A stretch of 55,652 nucleotides of DNA from Tubiluchus corallicola. Its lineage: Eukaryota; Priapulida; Priapulimorpha; Priapulimorphida; Tubiluchidae. The stretch is from the NCBI GenBank assembly GCA_030141605.1, contig JAQGDQ010000478.1, positions 1 to 55,652 on the forward strand, read 5' to 3'. Positions 11,921-26,208 of this stretch are shown here, in pieces (within the stretch, counting starts at the first letter, position 1; every line of letters starts with the position of its first letter). The notes beneath the pieces were generated by a model that saw only the letters and a list, made by a program, of their open reading frames with translations, searched no databases and had not been told where the DNA came from. The position numbers and the translations under genes were made by a program.

Positions 11921-12660
11921 ATTTTCTCCATACACTAGTGCATGTATGTTAAATTCTGTTATTTTTATTTATTTGACAACTATTAAAATTACAAAAATGC
12001 GTACACATAATACTTATCCACACGTGTTTTTTTAAGTTTTTATGTTCCAAAGTGCTTCTGTACCGTCATAGGCTACGTTGGGGAAGAGGGTCTTTTTAAC
12101 AGGGCAAGATTTTGCCAAATCCTCTTCGTCTTATCACAACTAACTTTTGTTTAATGTATCACAAGTGAAACCGATAGGTATTTTGAGACAAGGGTGTTGA
12201 TACGGTTGTCAGGTAACTGCGATACACACCACCTTATAATTTTCTATAAAAGTCTGCGATGGGGCTCGGCCGCGGGAACATTATCACAGTAATGTAATGT
12301 AGTTTGGTGTTCAAGCAGCATCGCTTCAAAATTTTACGTATTCTATAAAAGTCCCGATTTCTTTCAGTTACCTTTATATCAAGGGCTGAGGGGCGCGTAG
12401 CATTTCTGTTATTCAAAAACTCGCGCTTATGAAGCAACATTTCTACGACCCACTGTTAGTCCTTATCCATTATTTACGGGTAGGAACCGCGCAATTATTT
12501 CAGTGCTGCTACACTCCACTTGCAAAGTACAGTTGCTTTTACAGTTCCCACCCCCCGCGGGATAGTGACTAGAGTTCAAAGGCACTAAGCATGCTGTATC
12601 TACTGACAGGAAACGTGCTACCCTTTTCAAAACAGGAATGAAGCACCAAACGCCCGCCTC
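11921..12660. other. Spacer between H4 and tubulin, no gene seen
   Basis: Contains two TTCTATAAAAGTC copies (12241 and 12341) but no supported gene or known element. Confidence 0.5.
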
Positions 12661-12684
12661 TTTCCCCACCTCAGTAAAAGCAAT

Positions 12685-12740
12685 TTCATTGGTTAGAAAG
12701 TAGGCGCATAATAGCGGTTACTTTGGCGGGCGTATAAAAG
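12685..12740 (+). promoter_or_regulatory. Alpha-tubulin core promoter
   Basis: A TATAAAA box at 12733-12739 is preceded by TTTGGCGGG (12723, E2F-like) and by ATTGG (12688-12692, reverse CCAAT). The start site is expected near 12762, giving a leader of about 110 bases to the ATG. Confidence 0.65.
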
Positions 12741-12872
12741 AGAATCCTGGAAAATACCGCTCGCACTTTGCACGAAGTTTTAGACGTAGCTCTAGAGAAA
12801 TTCGTGGCTAAGTAAATTATAGTTACTGTGTCTTAATTTTCAACATTCGTTTGACGATTCAAGCTTGGAAGT

Positions 12873-15567
<2,695 letters not shown>

Positions 15568-15637
15568 GATGATGATGATAAATCCATTGGAGATTAGCCC
15601 ACGTGTCTCTACTGCACTGTCTAATCATTGGCAGCCA

Positions 15638-15868
15638 AAAATTGTTGAATCACTTTGTGTTAAAATTGTTGAATCACTTTGTGTTAAAATTGTTGAATCA
15701 CTTTGGGTTAAAATTGTTGAATCACTTTGTGTTAAAATTGCTGAATCACTTTATGTTAAAATTGTTGAATCATTTTGGGTTAAAATTGTTGAATCACTTT
15801 GTGTTAAAATTGTTGAATCATTTTGTGTTAAAATTGTTGTTAAACTTGCTGAATCACTTTGTGTTCAT
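15638..15868. repeat. 24-bp minisatellite in tubulin 3' UTR (~9 copies)
   Basis: Units of TTGTTGAATCACTTTGTGTT plus AAAA, starting about 70 bases after the tubulin stop and lying before the poly(A) signal, so it should be in the mature mRNA. The 24-bp period leaves two forward frames open, which accounts for long repetitive frames here; they have no start context or homology. Confidence 0.93.
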
Positions 15869-15931
15869 TGATTTAAAGATTGCACTGTATTAACCCACAT
15901 AATTATAATTCTGTTTGGCGAGTTTAAAATC

Positions 15932-15937
15932 AATAAA
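15932..15937 (+). terminator. Poly(A) signal of alpha-tubulin
   Basis: AATAAA 365 bases after the stop codon, the first canonical signal downstream. Confidence 0.6.
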
Positions 15938-15940
15938 AAG

Positions 15941-16249
15941 TAATGACAGTTTTGCAAAAAAAAGTTGCTTAGAATTTGTCACAACATTAAGAACACTCGT
16001 GCACCGTAGAAGAATAAAAAGTTACAAAATGAAGCAAACTTTTTTGGCAAAATGTCAATTGTGAGTCAAGAAAGAAAAAAACATCAAATTTCTTGAGTAC
16101 CTACTAAAAATCAGTGGTGAGTTGTGTACAGGTACTGTGGAACAGCAGCACCCCCTATCAGTGGTGAGTTGTGTACAGGTACTGTGGAACAGCAGCACCC
16201 CCTGTCTTCACTCAAAATTATAGATAATATTTAATAAAATAATTTTTTT
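15941..16249. repeat. Spacer with a 48-bp tandem duplication
   Basis: TCAGTGGTGAGTTGTGTACA and the following 28 bases occur twice in tandem (16110-16205). Nothing else is recognised. Confidence 0.7.
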
Positions 16250-16570
16250 CTTCAGTTCTTTCTTTATACTCGTACAGAACCAGAGTACGTGAGGCTTCAC
16301 AGTGTGCTCCAGTAATACGGTGTGCATTCGGCCATGTGCACTTGTCTAAGATAAGATGCTACACAGCTAGCATCTGCTGCTAGGTAGAGAAAGTATTGTC
16401 ACTCACAAAGTGTGTTGTCAGTTTTCACGTGCTTACCATAAATAAATCAAGCTGAACTGCAGCAATTTAGGATATTAGTAAGCAAAAAATACTTTTTCGT
16501 TTAGGATTTTATGAAGTTTGTATATAAACTTTCGTATGTTTGTTTGCTTAAGATTATCACAACATTAAAA
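16250..16570 (-). repeat. ~320-bp dispersed repeat, copy 2
   Basis: Inverted relative of 3330-3650 with the same internal blocks and the same A-rich end (T-rich on the plus strand at 16250). Confidence 0.65.
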
Positions 16571-16624
16571 TTGCGAGAGAGACCACGTTTCTAAAAATTA
16601 TTACTTGCAATTTCCACGAATAAC

Positions 16625-16650
16625 GACCAAAAATGGCGGAAAGAGCGCCG
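16625..16650 (+). promoter_or_regulatory. YY1-like housekeeping promoter element
   Basis: AAAATGGCGGAAAGAGCGCC matches the AAnATGGCGGC-type YY1 site found at transcription starts of many animal housekeeping and mitochondrial-protein genes. It lies on the coding strand of the downstream MRPS17 gene. Its ATG opens only 11 codons. Confidence 0.5.
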
Positions 16651-16923
16651 TGGGCTTTGTTAATATGAACAGCTCACAGCATTTATGGACACTTGGAAAC
16701 AGTCAATAGGCATCACACATTGCAAATCATAGATCACGCATTACGTGAACACGGATTCCTAACTTTGCTTGCCAATTTGACTAAAAAAGGTGTTCCATTC
16801 TGTAAAATTAAACAATGTTTGTCTGTGGTTTTAATGAAAAAAATTCTATTATTTGATTTCAGTTCAGTGGGCGGTAACATTTCTTGGCATAAACTGCTTT
16901 CCCTTTTATCACAGTGAAGCAGC

Positions 16924-17448
16924 ATGCAGTCCAGCTACCTGACGGATGATCGACTCGTAGCTAATGGTTTCAAGATTGAAGTTAAAGAAGGTGCTTTACA
17001 TTTTTACTGCTTGTTAACCATAAATATTTATTTATTTCCACATTTTTGGTAATTAACAACTGTTTATAATAGCCAGTTTGTCTTATGATTAGATTTTGGT
17101 ATCTAAACATATGTTTAAAGTGTTTGTTTTTGATATGTTTGGTATCTAAACATATATTTACTAAAGTGTTTGTTTTAGATGTGTTTGGTATCTAAACAAA
17201 TGTTGAAAGTGTTGTTTTTGATATGTTTGGTATCTAAACAAATGTGTAAAGTGTTGTTTTTGATATGTTTAAAGTTTTTTTTACGTGTTTGGTATCTAAA
17301 CATATTGTTTTACCTGAAACAATATGAAATCGATTCATATTGAGAATAAAGGTAACTTAATTTTAATTTTCATAGATTCTGAGTCTGGATCAGTTCAAGT
17401 ACAACTCCGCGGTTTTACTACCGCTGTGCCAGGATACGGAGTTTCTAG
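16924..17448 (+). CDS. Possible 5' coding exons of MRPS17 (N-terminal extension)
   Basis: Two exon-like segments, 16924-16990 (MQSSYLTDDRLVANG..., preceded by acceptor CCCTTTTATCACAG) and 17376-17448 (DSESGSVQVQLRG..., preceded by TTTTCATAG). They join in phase (1, then 2) to 18673 after TTCCTTAACTAG, giving an open 113-codon start to MRPS17 instead of 58. The donor GTTACA after 17448 is weak and I recognise no domain in the extension. The alternative is that these are untranslated or unrelated exons and translation starts at 18698 or 18755. Confidence 0.35.
17090..17310. repeat. ~45-bp minisatellite (~5 copies)
   Basis: Units containing TTTGGTATCTAAACA and AAGTGTTTGTTTTTGATATG. It lies in the putative intron between the two upstream exon-like segments. 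Confidence 0.85.
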
Positions 17449-17449
17449 G

Positions 17450-18672
17450 TTACAAGATATATTATCCAAAATTAGACCTCCTACAGCAATTTGTAAAAAA
17501 TTTGTAGCACTGCTAATTAAAATGTGTAATATAATTATGAAGTAGATTAAGAAAATCAACTGTTAACATAAATTTATAGGGGAAGAAATTAAACTTGAGA
17601 GCAAAATAACTAAATAGGCTATGCAAGAAAGAAGCAATAAAATAAAATGAAAAATATGAAATGATGATTAACAAAATACGTAAAGCATTTAACGAACCGA
17701 TTAAAACATAAAACAAACTAGAAAGAAGTCAAACCAAATGAAAAAAAAATAAAACAAATAATAAATCAGTGAAGGAAACAAAATATGCATGACAAAATCA
17801 AAATGTATGTGAAACTGTTCATTTATGTGAAATAATGTATTTTGCTGGTGTTCCAGATTACCTGTATTTACTTTACTAATTTTTCACAGAATTGAGTCGT
17901 TGACTCTTCCATCCATGTCTTTCTTTCTGCAATTTTCATTTATTTATTTTTGTTCAATTATTTCAGTGCATTTTTTCTGCTTATACTTTCACTATAGGTG
18001 CCTTTGCTAGCTGATCCGAAAACTTATCATGCAAGTGTTTCCTTTAACTCGAGCAGCATGAACAGTTTGCCTTTCCATCTTCATTAAATTAAACTTGTTA
18101 TTGTTCTCGGTCAATATAATTTTCCCTTGTAGGACTGACTAGAGTTTTTTTACATAAAATGTGATTTTCACAACCATGTTAAAGTCAATTATTCTCAAAC
18201 AAGACATGCTTACAGTCCTTGTTTAATCTATAACAAAAATTAAAAATTTCAAAATGTGTAACCAAGTGGAAGACCTAAAAGTCTTATGCACTACAATAAA
18301 TGGAAAAAAATTAAGAGTCTGTGGGAACTGTGTGTCTGCTGCAGAAACATTAAGAAAAGCACGTCGTTTTGATCACTAAAATCTATAGTTTAAGCATTAC
18401 TGATTTGTAGCAAAGGTCGCTTAATTAAGTGATTCATAGCGCAAGTTAATACTTGAGTCACAGTTGAGTGTGATGTTCTGACCAAAGAGACAAGAACACT
18501 GATAAGCTTTTAACAAAGATTTCCGCTTGTACTTGTTGGCGCATGACATGGAGAAGTGGTATAGTACTGTGTAACTAGATCCATGGTTATATCTACCAAA
18601 GCTTGTGAATTACTGTCATACTAGGAGATAATTTCGTTTTTTAAGATTTGGTAGACAGTTTTCCTTAACTAG
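17450..18672. other. AT-rich stretch, probably intronic
   Basis: Low-complexity AT-rich sequence with no supported exon or element. It would be an intron if the upstream exons belong to MRPS17. Confidence 0.4.
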
Positions 18673-18697
18673 GAAAAAGGGTCGAGTGTACATTAAT

Positions 18698-21600
18698 ATG
18701 CAGAAGTGGCAATTGCACAGGTTAGCTAGAATTAAAAAAGTAGAAACATGGTCTATGGAAAAGACGTTCAGAGATGTACAGCTCGTCCTCGGGAAGGTAG
18801 TCGAGTTTCCTAATGAAAAAGAAGCAAAAGTTCGTGTAATTAAAAACGCATTTGATGAGTGGCTGAAAATGGTACGTTTATATGTAGACAAGGAGTAACA
18901 TCAGTTCATGAAGTTTTTCTCATTTTTGAATCTAGATAATGGACTAAAATTATCATCTGTTCGTGTCGATTATATGTATATCATAATCATAACGTATATT
19001 TTGTTGTAAATTATAGGGTAGTACTAATGTATAATTACTACATTATAACGGATAGGTTTTCATCCAGGCAGGTTTGAAACTATGGAATATTCTATAGAAC
19101 TATTACGTACTACGATTTCCGTAAATTATAGTAAATAATTATAATGATAATATAATGTGCCTGTAAGCGTCCTCTCATCCCCCCTCATTACCTACCCTCC
19201 CTGCACTGTGAAACTCGCCACTCTCATGCTGCTGCTTATGCTGCAAATGCTTTACTGAAAAGCAGTTAGATAAAGGGCAATATACAAGTGCAGAAAGTGT
19301 AACTTCTGTCTCAAGTGTATGAATACAGGTTTTCCCTGATCCTAACGTGATAGATGAAAGTTCATTTAAGATATAGTTTTTTCCTAATTCCCTCGGTGGC
19401 TTATTGTGCACAATAATTATACCAAATGCCAAACAATATTGTAATTCCCTCGGGGGCTTATTGTGCACAATAATCTATACCAAATGCCAAACAATATTGT
19501 AATTCCCTCGGTGGCATTTTGTGCACAATAATCTGCATCAAATGCCAAACAATATTGTAAGAGAGAAAGAGAGAGTGAAAGGGAGAGAGAGAGAGAGAGG
19601 GAGAGAAAGAGAGAAAAAGAGAGAGTGAAAGGGGAGAGAGAGAGAGAGAGAGTGAAAGGGAGAGAGAGAGAGCATCAACCATATGTATTTCAGTTGTGAC
19701 AAAGTGCACATAGCTAACTATCCATAGTGATAATCTCGTTTCAAAGTTAGGGTCTTGTGCTTTGACCCTCAAATTTTTTTTATGTCTCCTTCGTTGCAAA
19801 TTCCCGAATCCGTTCATGTCAATGTTTATTAACGTGAATGTAGATAGCTTTACAAAATTTTTCGGATAGCTTTGTCCTCCTAACATCCATTAGGGGCTCT
19901 GCCCTGGACCCTGTTGGGGACTTTCCTCTCAACAGCCCGATGAGTTTGGCAGCTTGGCGAGTTTAACAGATTTGGCAGCGTGACGTGTTTAACAGATTTG
20001 GCAGCGTGACGAGTTTTGCAGATTTGGCAGCGTGACGAGTTTAAGAGATTTGGCAGCGTGACGTGTTTAACAGATTTGGCAGCGTGACCAGTTTTGCAGA
20101 TTTGGCAGCGTGACGAGTTTAAGAGATTTGGCAGCGTAACGAGTTTAGCAGATTTGGCAGCGTGACGAGTTTAGCAGATTTGGCAGCGTGACGAGTTTAA
20201 CAGATTTGGCAGCGTAACGCGTTTGACAGATTTGGCAGCGTGACGAGTTTAACAGATTTGGCAGCGTAACGTGTTTGACAGATTTGGCAGCGTGGCGAGT
20301 TTAACAGATTTGGCAGCGTAACGCATTTAACAAATTTGGCAGCGTGACGAGTTTAACAGATTTGGCAGCGTAACGCGTTTGACAGATTTGGCAGCGTGAT
20401 GAGTTTAACAGATTTGGCAGCGTAACGCGTTTGACAGATTTGGCAGCGTGACGAGTTTAGCAGATTTGGCAGCGTAACGTGTTTGACAGATTTGGCAGCG
20501 TGATGAGTTTAGCAGATTTGGCAGCGTAACGTGTTTGACAGATTTGGCAGCGTGACGAGTTTGACAGATTTGGCAGCGTAACGTGTTTGACAGATTTGGC
20601 AGCGTGACGAGTTTGACAGATTTGGCAGCGTAACGTGTTTGACAGATTTGGCAGCGTGATGAGTTTAGCAGATTTGGCAGCGTAATGTGTTTGACAGATT
20701 TGGCAGCGTGACGAGTTTGACAGATTTGGGCTGGCAGAGGCCTACGGGTAGTGTGGGGGGAGTTGGCAGGCTGGCAGAGGCCTACGTGTAGTGTAGGGGG
20801 AGTTGGCAGGCTGGCAGAGGCCTACGTGTAGTGTGGGGGGAGTTGGCAGGCTGGCAGAGGCCTACGTGTAGTGTGGGGGGAGTTGGCAGGCTGGCAGAGG
20901 CCTACGTGTAGTGTAGGGGGAGTTGGCAGGCTGGCAGAGGCCTACGTGTAGTGTGGGGGGGGGGGAGCGGGAAATATACATATCTCCAAAAACTTGAGAA
21001 GGAAACATTCAGGACTGGCAACAAACAGTAATACCGTGAAAACTCTAGGTGAATGAAAATTTCAGTTTATTGGAAATTTGTGCTGAAGTTTCACATGAAT
21101 GTTACATCATTTTACGTAAATGTCTTGTATGTAGGCTGAAATACAAATTGTGACTGGCAAATAAATATGCTAAACTGCCATATCTCGCTGAGTAAAAAGT
21201 TCGTAAATTTTCTTTTCTAGTATTTTAAAAAGCGACAAGATTATCACGCTGCCGTTGAAGGTCATCAGTGTAAAATAGGTGACATGGTGCTAATCAGACA
21301 GTTACCGAGTCGTTTGACGGTAGACATCACACACGCCGTTGAAAAGGTTTGTCATTCTAATGAAAAAATAACACAGTTAGTGGCCCAGAAGTTGATTTTA
21401 ATGACTGATAGTTTACAAGTACAGTAAACTACGTGTTTCTCAATCAGTTATAATTCATATTCTTCAATATTTTGAGCAGGTTTTGTGGAACGGATGTTAC
21501 CTTTCATTTTTCCCTTTACCAAGCATCCCGTAATCCAGAATCTGTAACTTGAATTATCGCGTAACTAAAACCAAATTCCCGGTACAGCTTATAAGAATCT

Positions 21601-22283
21601 GACTAAAATTACCTCTCCTATCAAGTGAGAAATCTTATGCGAAAGTGTGCATGCATTACGATGTAACTGCCAGTTTCAGCAAAAATGCTAAGATTTCTTG
21701 TATTACCTTAGCAGAATGCTGAACACAACATGACTTAGCAAACGTGGTTTAATGTAGATCACAATATTATTATTTCTGAATTCTGTTAATCGTGCTACTC
21801 AGACTACAGTAGAGGTGGACCAGTCATTTTATTTTCGATTATTCATAAAAACTGTCTAATATTTGATTAAAGGCTCAGTATCTGTATTTATGCACTTTTA
21901 CTGTGAATGCGTGTTTGTCTATCTATGAGTCTATGTACTAGTCATATGATTAACCATGTATGTTTATGGAATACGTTTTTCTGGTCCCTAGTAGGTTGGC
22001 TATAATGAAGTTACACCTTATTAAGGTAATCGTAGCTTGATGTCACGTATTATAATTACTTTCACAGGTTGTGTATCGACTAGGTGAAGTTGTAGATCCA
22101 TTGACACTGAAGCCAGTTTCTGCAGTGCGTTATAAAGAGCATCTGGAGGAAATCCGTGCCATTACTCTCGGTGAAAAGAAGCCAGATGAAAATCTCGTAG
22201 CCAAAGCTGCAGCTGCTGAAGCAGAAGACGGCGACATTTTGAAAAATGTTAACATGACTGATAATAAAAAACCGCTAAGCTGA
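18698..22283 (+). CDS. MRPS17: Mitochondrial ribosomal protein uS17m (MRPS17)
   Basis: Component of the mitochondrial small ribosomal subunit; the uS17 OB-fold binds 12S rRNA. Exons: 18698-18871, 21221-21346 and 22068-22283, GT-AG, all phase 0, giving 171 residues from the first ATG. Family blocks in order: VLGKVVEFPNEKEAKVRV (strand 1), DEWLKMYFKKRQDYHAA, CKIGDMVLIRQLP (conserved GD and RxLP), then VEKVVYRLGEVVDPLTLKPV. These align well with animal MRPS17. The start is uncertain: ATG at 18698 gives a basic leader (MQKWQLHRLARIKK) suitable for mitochondrial import, ATG at 18755 a shorter one, and upstream exons may add 55 more residues. The C-terminal tail (KAAAAEAEDGDI...) is acidic and unlike human. 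Intron 1 (2.35 kb) is largely satellite DNA. Confidence 0.9.
19380..19557. repeat. 58-bp tandem repeat (3 copies)
   Basis: Units beginning AATTCCCTCGGTGGCTTATT and ending CAAACAATATTGT, in MRPS17 intron 1. Confidence 0.9.
19558..19673. repeat. (GA)n microsatellite
   Basis: GAGA-rich simple repeat with interspersed GTGAAAGG, directly following the 58-bp repeat. Confidence 0.95.
19940..20729. repeat. 26-bp satellite with dimeric higher order (~30 copies)
   Basis: Unit AGATTTGGCAGCGTGACGAG plus TTTAAC. From about 20140 to the end, GTGACGAG-type and GTAACGYG-type units strictly alternate, giving a 52-bp higher-order unit. It lies in MRPS17 intron 1. Confidence 0.95.
20730..20966. repeat. 40-bp GC-rich minisatellite (~6 copies)
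   Basis: Unit GGCTGGCAGAGGCCTACGTG followed by TAGTGTGGGGGGAGTTGGCA. It abuts the 26-bp satellite with TTGGC in common at the junction. Confidence 0.95.
21347..22067. other. MRPS17 intron 2
   Basis: 721 bp, GT-AG, with no recognised element. Confidence 0.75.
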
Positions 22284-23407
22284 AACTGTTAAAGCATTCT
22301 CACATCAGTTCAAAATGGACTTGATTGGTGGCGCCATCTAGTCGGGTTAATTTTAAACTCGCAGCAGTTTGTTCGCATTATGCAAGTGGTAAACCATACG
22401 AAATGTGAATGAACACCTGTAATGGCAACTGAATGTATCTGTAAGAGGATCAGTCTAATAGTTTAGTGCACACTTTCATCCTTAAAAAATATTTGTATGC
22501 TTGCATAGCAGAATTATCCGTAAGTCGGCAATTAAACTTTTCTAGTTATTCATATATCCTGAATCTCCATTTCATGAGGATGATACCAAGTTCATCACTC
22601 TGTGTTATTTCTAAACTGAGATAATCCATGTTGAAGTTGAGGTGCAGGCTGCGCACTGAAAAACAACTTTGAGAAAATCACTGTTAAAGTCGGCCATTGT
22701 TTTTTTCGCATTTCTACAAAGCACTTAGCAACCGTACAAATGTTGGTTGCTACGGACTTTACAAGAGCACATTGAAGTTATGTTTAAAAGTAGTAAATGG
22801 CTCTTCCTGGCGAAGATTTGGCCTTGGCAACAGAAAAAACGTGAAGTAAAATGACAGCTTCCATGAGCTGCTATCAGAGTTTAAATAAGTTTTCCTCAAT
22901 TGCAGCACTAGTTTCTAGACAAAAAACTAGATTCATAAAATTTTAAAGTTAGATTTTTAGTATCTTTTAAACATTTTCTTGGCGATTTGATGCTAGAACA
23001 TTAAAGTCCAATATATTTAGCATTTGTTTTTATAAAAAAGCAAAAAAATGACATTTGACTAAATTTTTGGTGCATTCTACTTTGAACAATCGTAACGTAG
23101 CTTTAGCTGTGCCGACTTATGGACGGTTTTGGTTTGCAAGTACACATTTGTGAATTTTGGGGTTTTATAGTCAGAGCTTAATAGTAGGCAATTTTGCAAA
23201 CATTTAGATTTTATCAGTAACATATCCTCCCATCCCAGAATAAAGTACAACAACAACGGAAATAATAATTACGTACTGTCTTTATTCTTTCAAAAGAACC
23301 CGAATGGTACAAATTTGAAGCAGAACTTTTTAGGCAAATAATATGATTTTTTTTGTTCAATACAAGTTGAATCTGAAATATAAACAAACAATTGTGTTGA
23401 ATGTTAA
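22284..23407. other. Downstream of MRPS17, no gene seen
   Basis: Contains the MRPS17 3' UTR. ATTAAA near 22530 is a possible poly(A) signal. The rest is AT-rich without supported features. Confidence 0.45.
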
Positions 23408-23880
23408 AACAATTTATGACCATGTTTGCATGCATGGCTGACACACGTACGCATGACCATGTTTGCATGCATGGCTAACACACATATGCATGACCATGTG
23501 TGATTGCATGGCTGACACACATACGCATGACCATGTTTGCATGCATGGCTAACACACGTTCGCATGACCATGTTTGCTTGCATGGCTGACATGTGTACGC
23601 ATGACCATGTTTGCTTGCATGGCTGACACACGTTCGCATGACCATGTTTGCATGCATGGCTAACACACGTTTGCATGACCATGTTTGCTTGCATGGCTGA
23701 CACACATACGCATGACCATGTTTGCTTGCATGGCTGACACACGTTCGCATGACCACGTTTGCTTGCGTGACTGACATGGGTTTGCATGACCATGTTTGCT
23801 TGCATGGCTGACACACATACGCATGACCATGTTTGCTTGCATGGCTGACACACGTTCGCATGACTGACATGGGTACGCAA
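23408..23880. repeat. 37-bp minisatellite (~13 copies)
   Basis: Unit CATGACCATGTTTGCTTGCA followed by TGGCTGACACACGTTCG. Because 37 is one more than a multiple of three, each reading frame passes through all three frames of the unit. The minus strand therefore shows several long overlapping open frames (176, 138 and 77 codons) rich in Cys, His and Trp. They are a product of the repeat, not a recognised protein. Confidence 0.95.
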
Positions 23881-24995
23881 TTTCCTTCCACACAGGTCTA
23901 TTTTAAAATTCTTTAAGTTACAACAACAAAACATTAGTATGTATAAAGTTTTTTTTAATCTCTGAAATCATTTGTACCAATTATAAATTTATTACAGAAC
24001 TATTTACAAGATATATTAAAAAGAAAACGTGATCGAGAACATTTATAGTAATTTTAAAAATTAGAACTTCTGAATACAAATATTTTAGTAAAATAAAATG
24101 ATAGATAATATGTACAAACAACTGCTTATACTTCGAAACAATATTCTGTTTACTACTGAGAGTGAATTTTTATGAAAATAGGGCCGAATAAAATAACAAC
24201 TACTGCTAACGTTTTTAAAAAAACATATTTGACGGTAATTACCTCAGAAAGATCGCAATTCTGAGAAAATACAACAGAAATGTAAAAACAAAATAGTGTT
24301 AAAATCATTTAAATTGGAATTCTTCAAACTCGTGTTATGAGAAACAGCAAATGTAACAATAGATAATGGATCTAACAAAGAAACGACAGAGCCATCTTCA
24401 GGTGAAAAAAAGAGTAAACTAGCCCATAGTAACATTTTTTAATTTGAACTTATAAAATTTCCCTGACATATCAGGGAACCATTGTAATGTGTTTACAAAA
24501 GCCAAATATATAATTTTTTTATATCATTTAAAAAACTTCATACAAAAAGTGCAGCTACCCAGTTCTTACATTTACATTGGAAACCATTTTGTTTTTTAAA
24601 CGTTGCAACTAGTTTAACATTGGTGTGACCAGTAACAACTAAAACTAATATGTGAACACAATTAAACACTTGATTTTAATTTTTATTATGTAAATAAAAT
24701 TTATTAATCTACTATTAGGTGAGTTCCTTCATTTATATGCAGTATATGCAGTGTTAGCAAAGCTACGAACAAATGTCCAACTTTTGAACTAACTGTGAAC
24801 AAATGTCCAACTTTTGAACTAACTGTAATTGTTTAGAACTCCTCAAGCGTGCATCCATGGTAATGTTATTTCCCCACCAGTTTAAAATCAATAAATTGTT
24901 CACCAATTACGTATATAAATGTTACAGCACAAAGGCACCTCTAAACTACCTGCCATATTATGGTTCAACACTATCTAGTGTCCAGCATGATACGG
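23881..24995. other. AT-rich spacer, no gene seen
   Basis: It has a 33-bp tandem duplication (GAACAAATGTCCAACTTTTG at 24768 and 24801) but no supported gene. Confidence 0.5.
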
Positions 24996-25003
24996 TATAT
25001 AAC

Positions 25004-26023
25004 CAGGGCTAGCTCTTGGTGGTTTGTTGCCCTAGGCAAATGTGCCCCCCCCCCACAGTCAGCCCAACCAAACTCCTAATATTGAGTTCATTATAATATA
25101 GTGTAACGGTACCTGTGTGTTAAGCTTATGCGTGTATGATAGTGTAAGGCTTAAGTGTAATTAATAACCTACCTACACAATGTGCTGATTGAATTTGAAA
25201 GTGAATTCTGCATTCTGTACGACTCGCCACAACGTACTGTAGATATGTAACCAGCAGTGTAGTGAACTCAGTATATATTAGCAGCTTGACCTTGACACAG
25301 GCAAACCTGCTGCTAGCAACCAAAGCCAAGGGGTTGAAAGCGCAATGTGTTTCTATTAATATACAGCAGGTCAATTACATTTTTTTGCTTACAAGTTTCT
25401 GAAATGGCTTGCAGTAAATGTGGACTATAAAATGCACCGGCATATTTTAAATGAAAAAGTATTGAAATGTCTTGCATTTCTGGTGGCTCACAATGCAAAC
25501 AATACAAGAGTATAAACAGAAATGAAACAGTTTGCTGAATTAGTTTAGCACTTACCAAATTTAGAATTGTTTGAAAAATCTAATATATACATATAATATA
25601 ACAATTAATGTAGTTTTTTTTATTAAAGCCTGCAAACGTTAATTCAATGTGTATGGAGATCGCATCGTGACGTTAATATCGCGATATGTACCGTATCGTG
25701 AGGTTAGTATCGCGATATGTACCGTATCGTGAGGTTAGTATTGCGATATGTACCGTATCGTGAGGTTAGTATCGCGACATGTACCGCATCGTGAGGTTAG
25801 TATCGCGATATGTATCGCATCGTGAGGTTAGTATCGCGATATGTACCGTATCGTGAGGTTAGTATCGCAATATGTACCATATCGTAACCTAGGTGTATCA
25901 CGATATGTACCGTATCCTAACCTAGGTGTATCCCTACCTATTAGTTATTATAAACATAAAAATTAAGGAAATTTTTGTAGAATTTGGAAGCTAGGCAACT
26001 GCTTAGTCGTAGAGCCAGCCCTG
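25004..26023. mobile_element. hAT-type element, ~1.02 kb, non-autonomous
   Basis: Ends CAGGGCTAGCTCT at the left and AGAGCCAGCCCTG at the right are inverted repeats, flanked by the 8-bp near-duplicates tatataac (24996-25003) and tttataac (26024-26031). CAGGG...CCCTG ends with 8-bp duplications are characteristic of hAT transposons. There is no transposase frame; part of the interior is a 31-bp minisatellite. Confidence 0.75.
25660..25935. repeat. 31-bp minisatellite inside the hAT element (~8-9 copies)
   Basis: Unit ATCGTGAGGTTAGTATCGCG followed by ATATGTACCGT, with decayed copies at the right end (ATCGTAACCTAGGTGTATC). Confidence 0.93.
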
Positions 26024-26208
26024 TTTATAACAAGTACTTTATTACAATGCAAGCAAATCTAAATTCAACTTTTCTACACCGCTGCTTAATCTAATTACAT
26101 GAATGTAATAATCCGCTCATCCTCATTGAATATCACAGACACGTTTTAATCGTGTGGCTTTTGCACACCAGAATAGCCGAACACCGGGCAAGTTACTGAG
26201 TAGGTGAG

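Noticed and set aside
23404-23934. 176-codon Cys/Trp-rich minus-strand frame
   Set aside because: It is produced by a stop-free 37-bp repeat unit read in rotating frames. No start context or conservation is evident.
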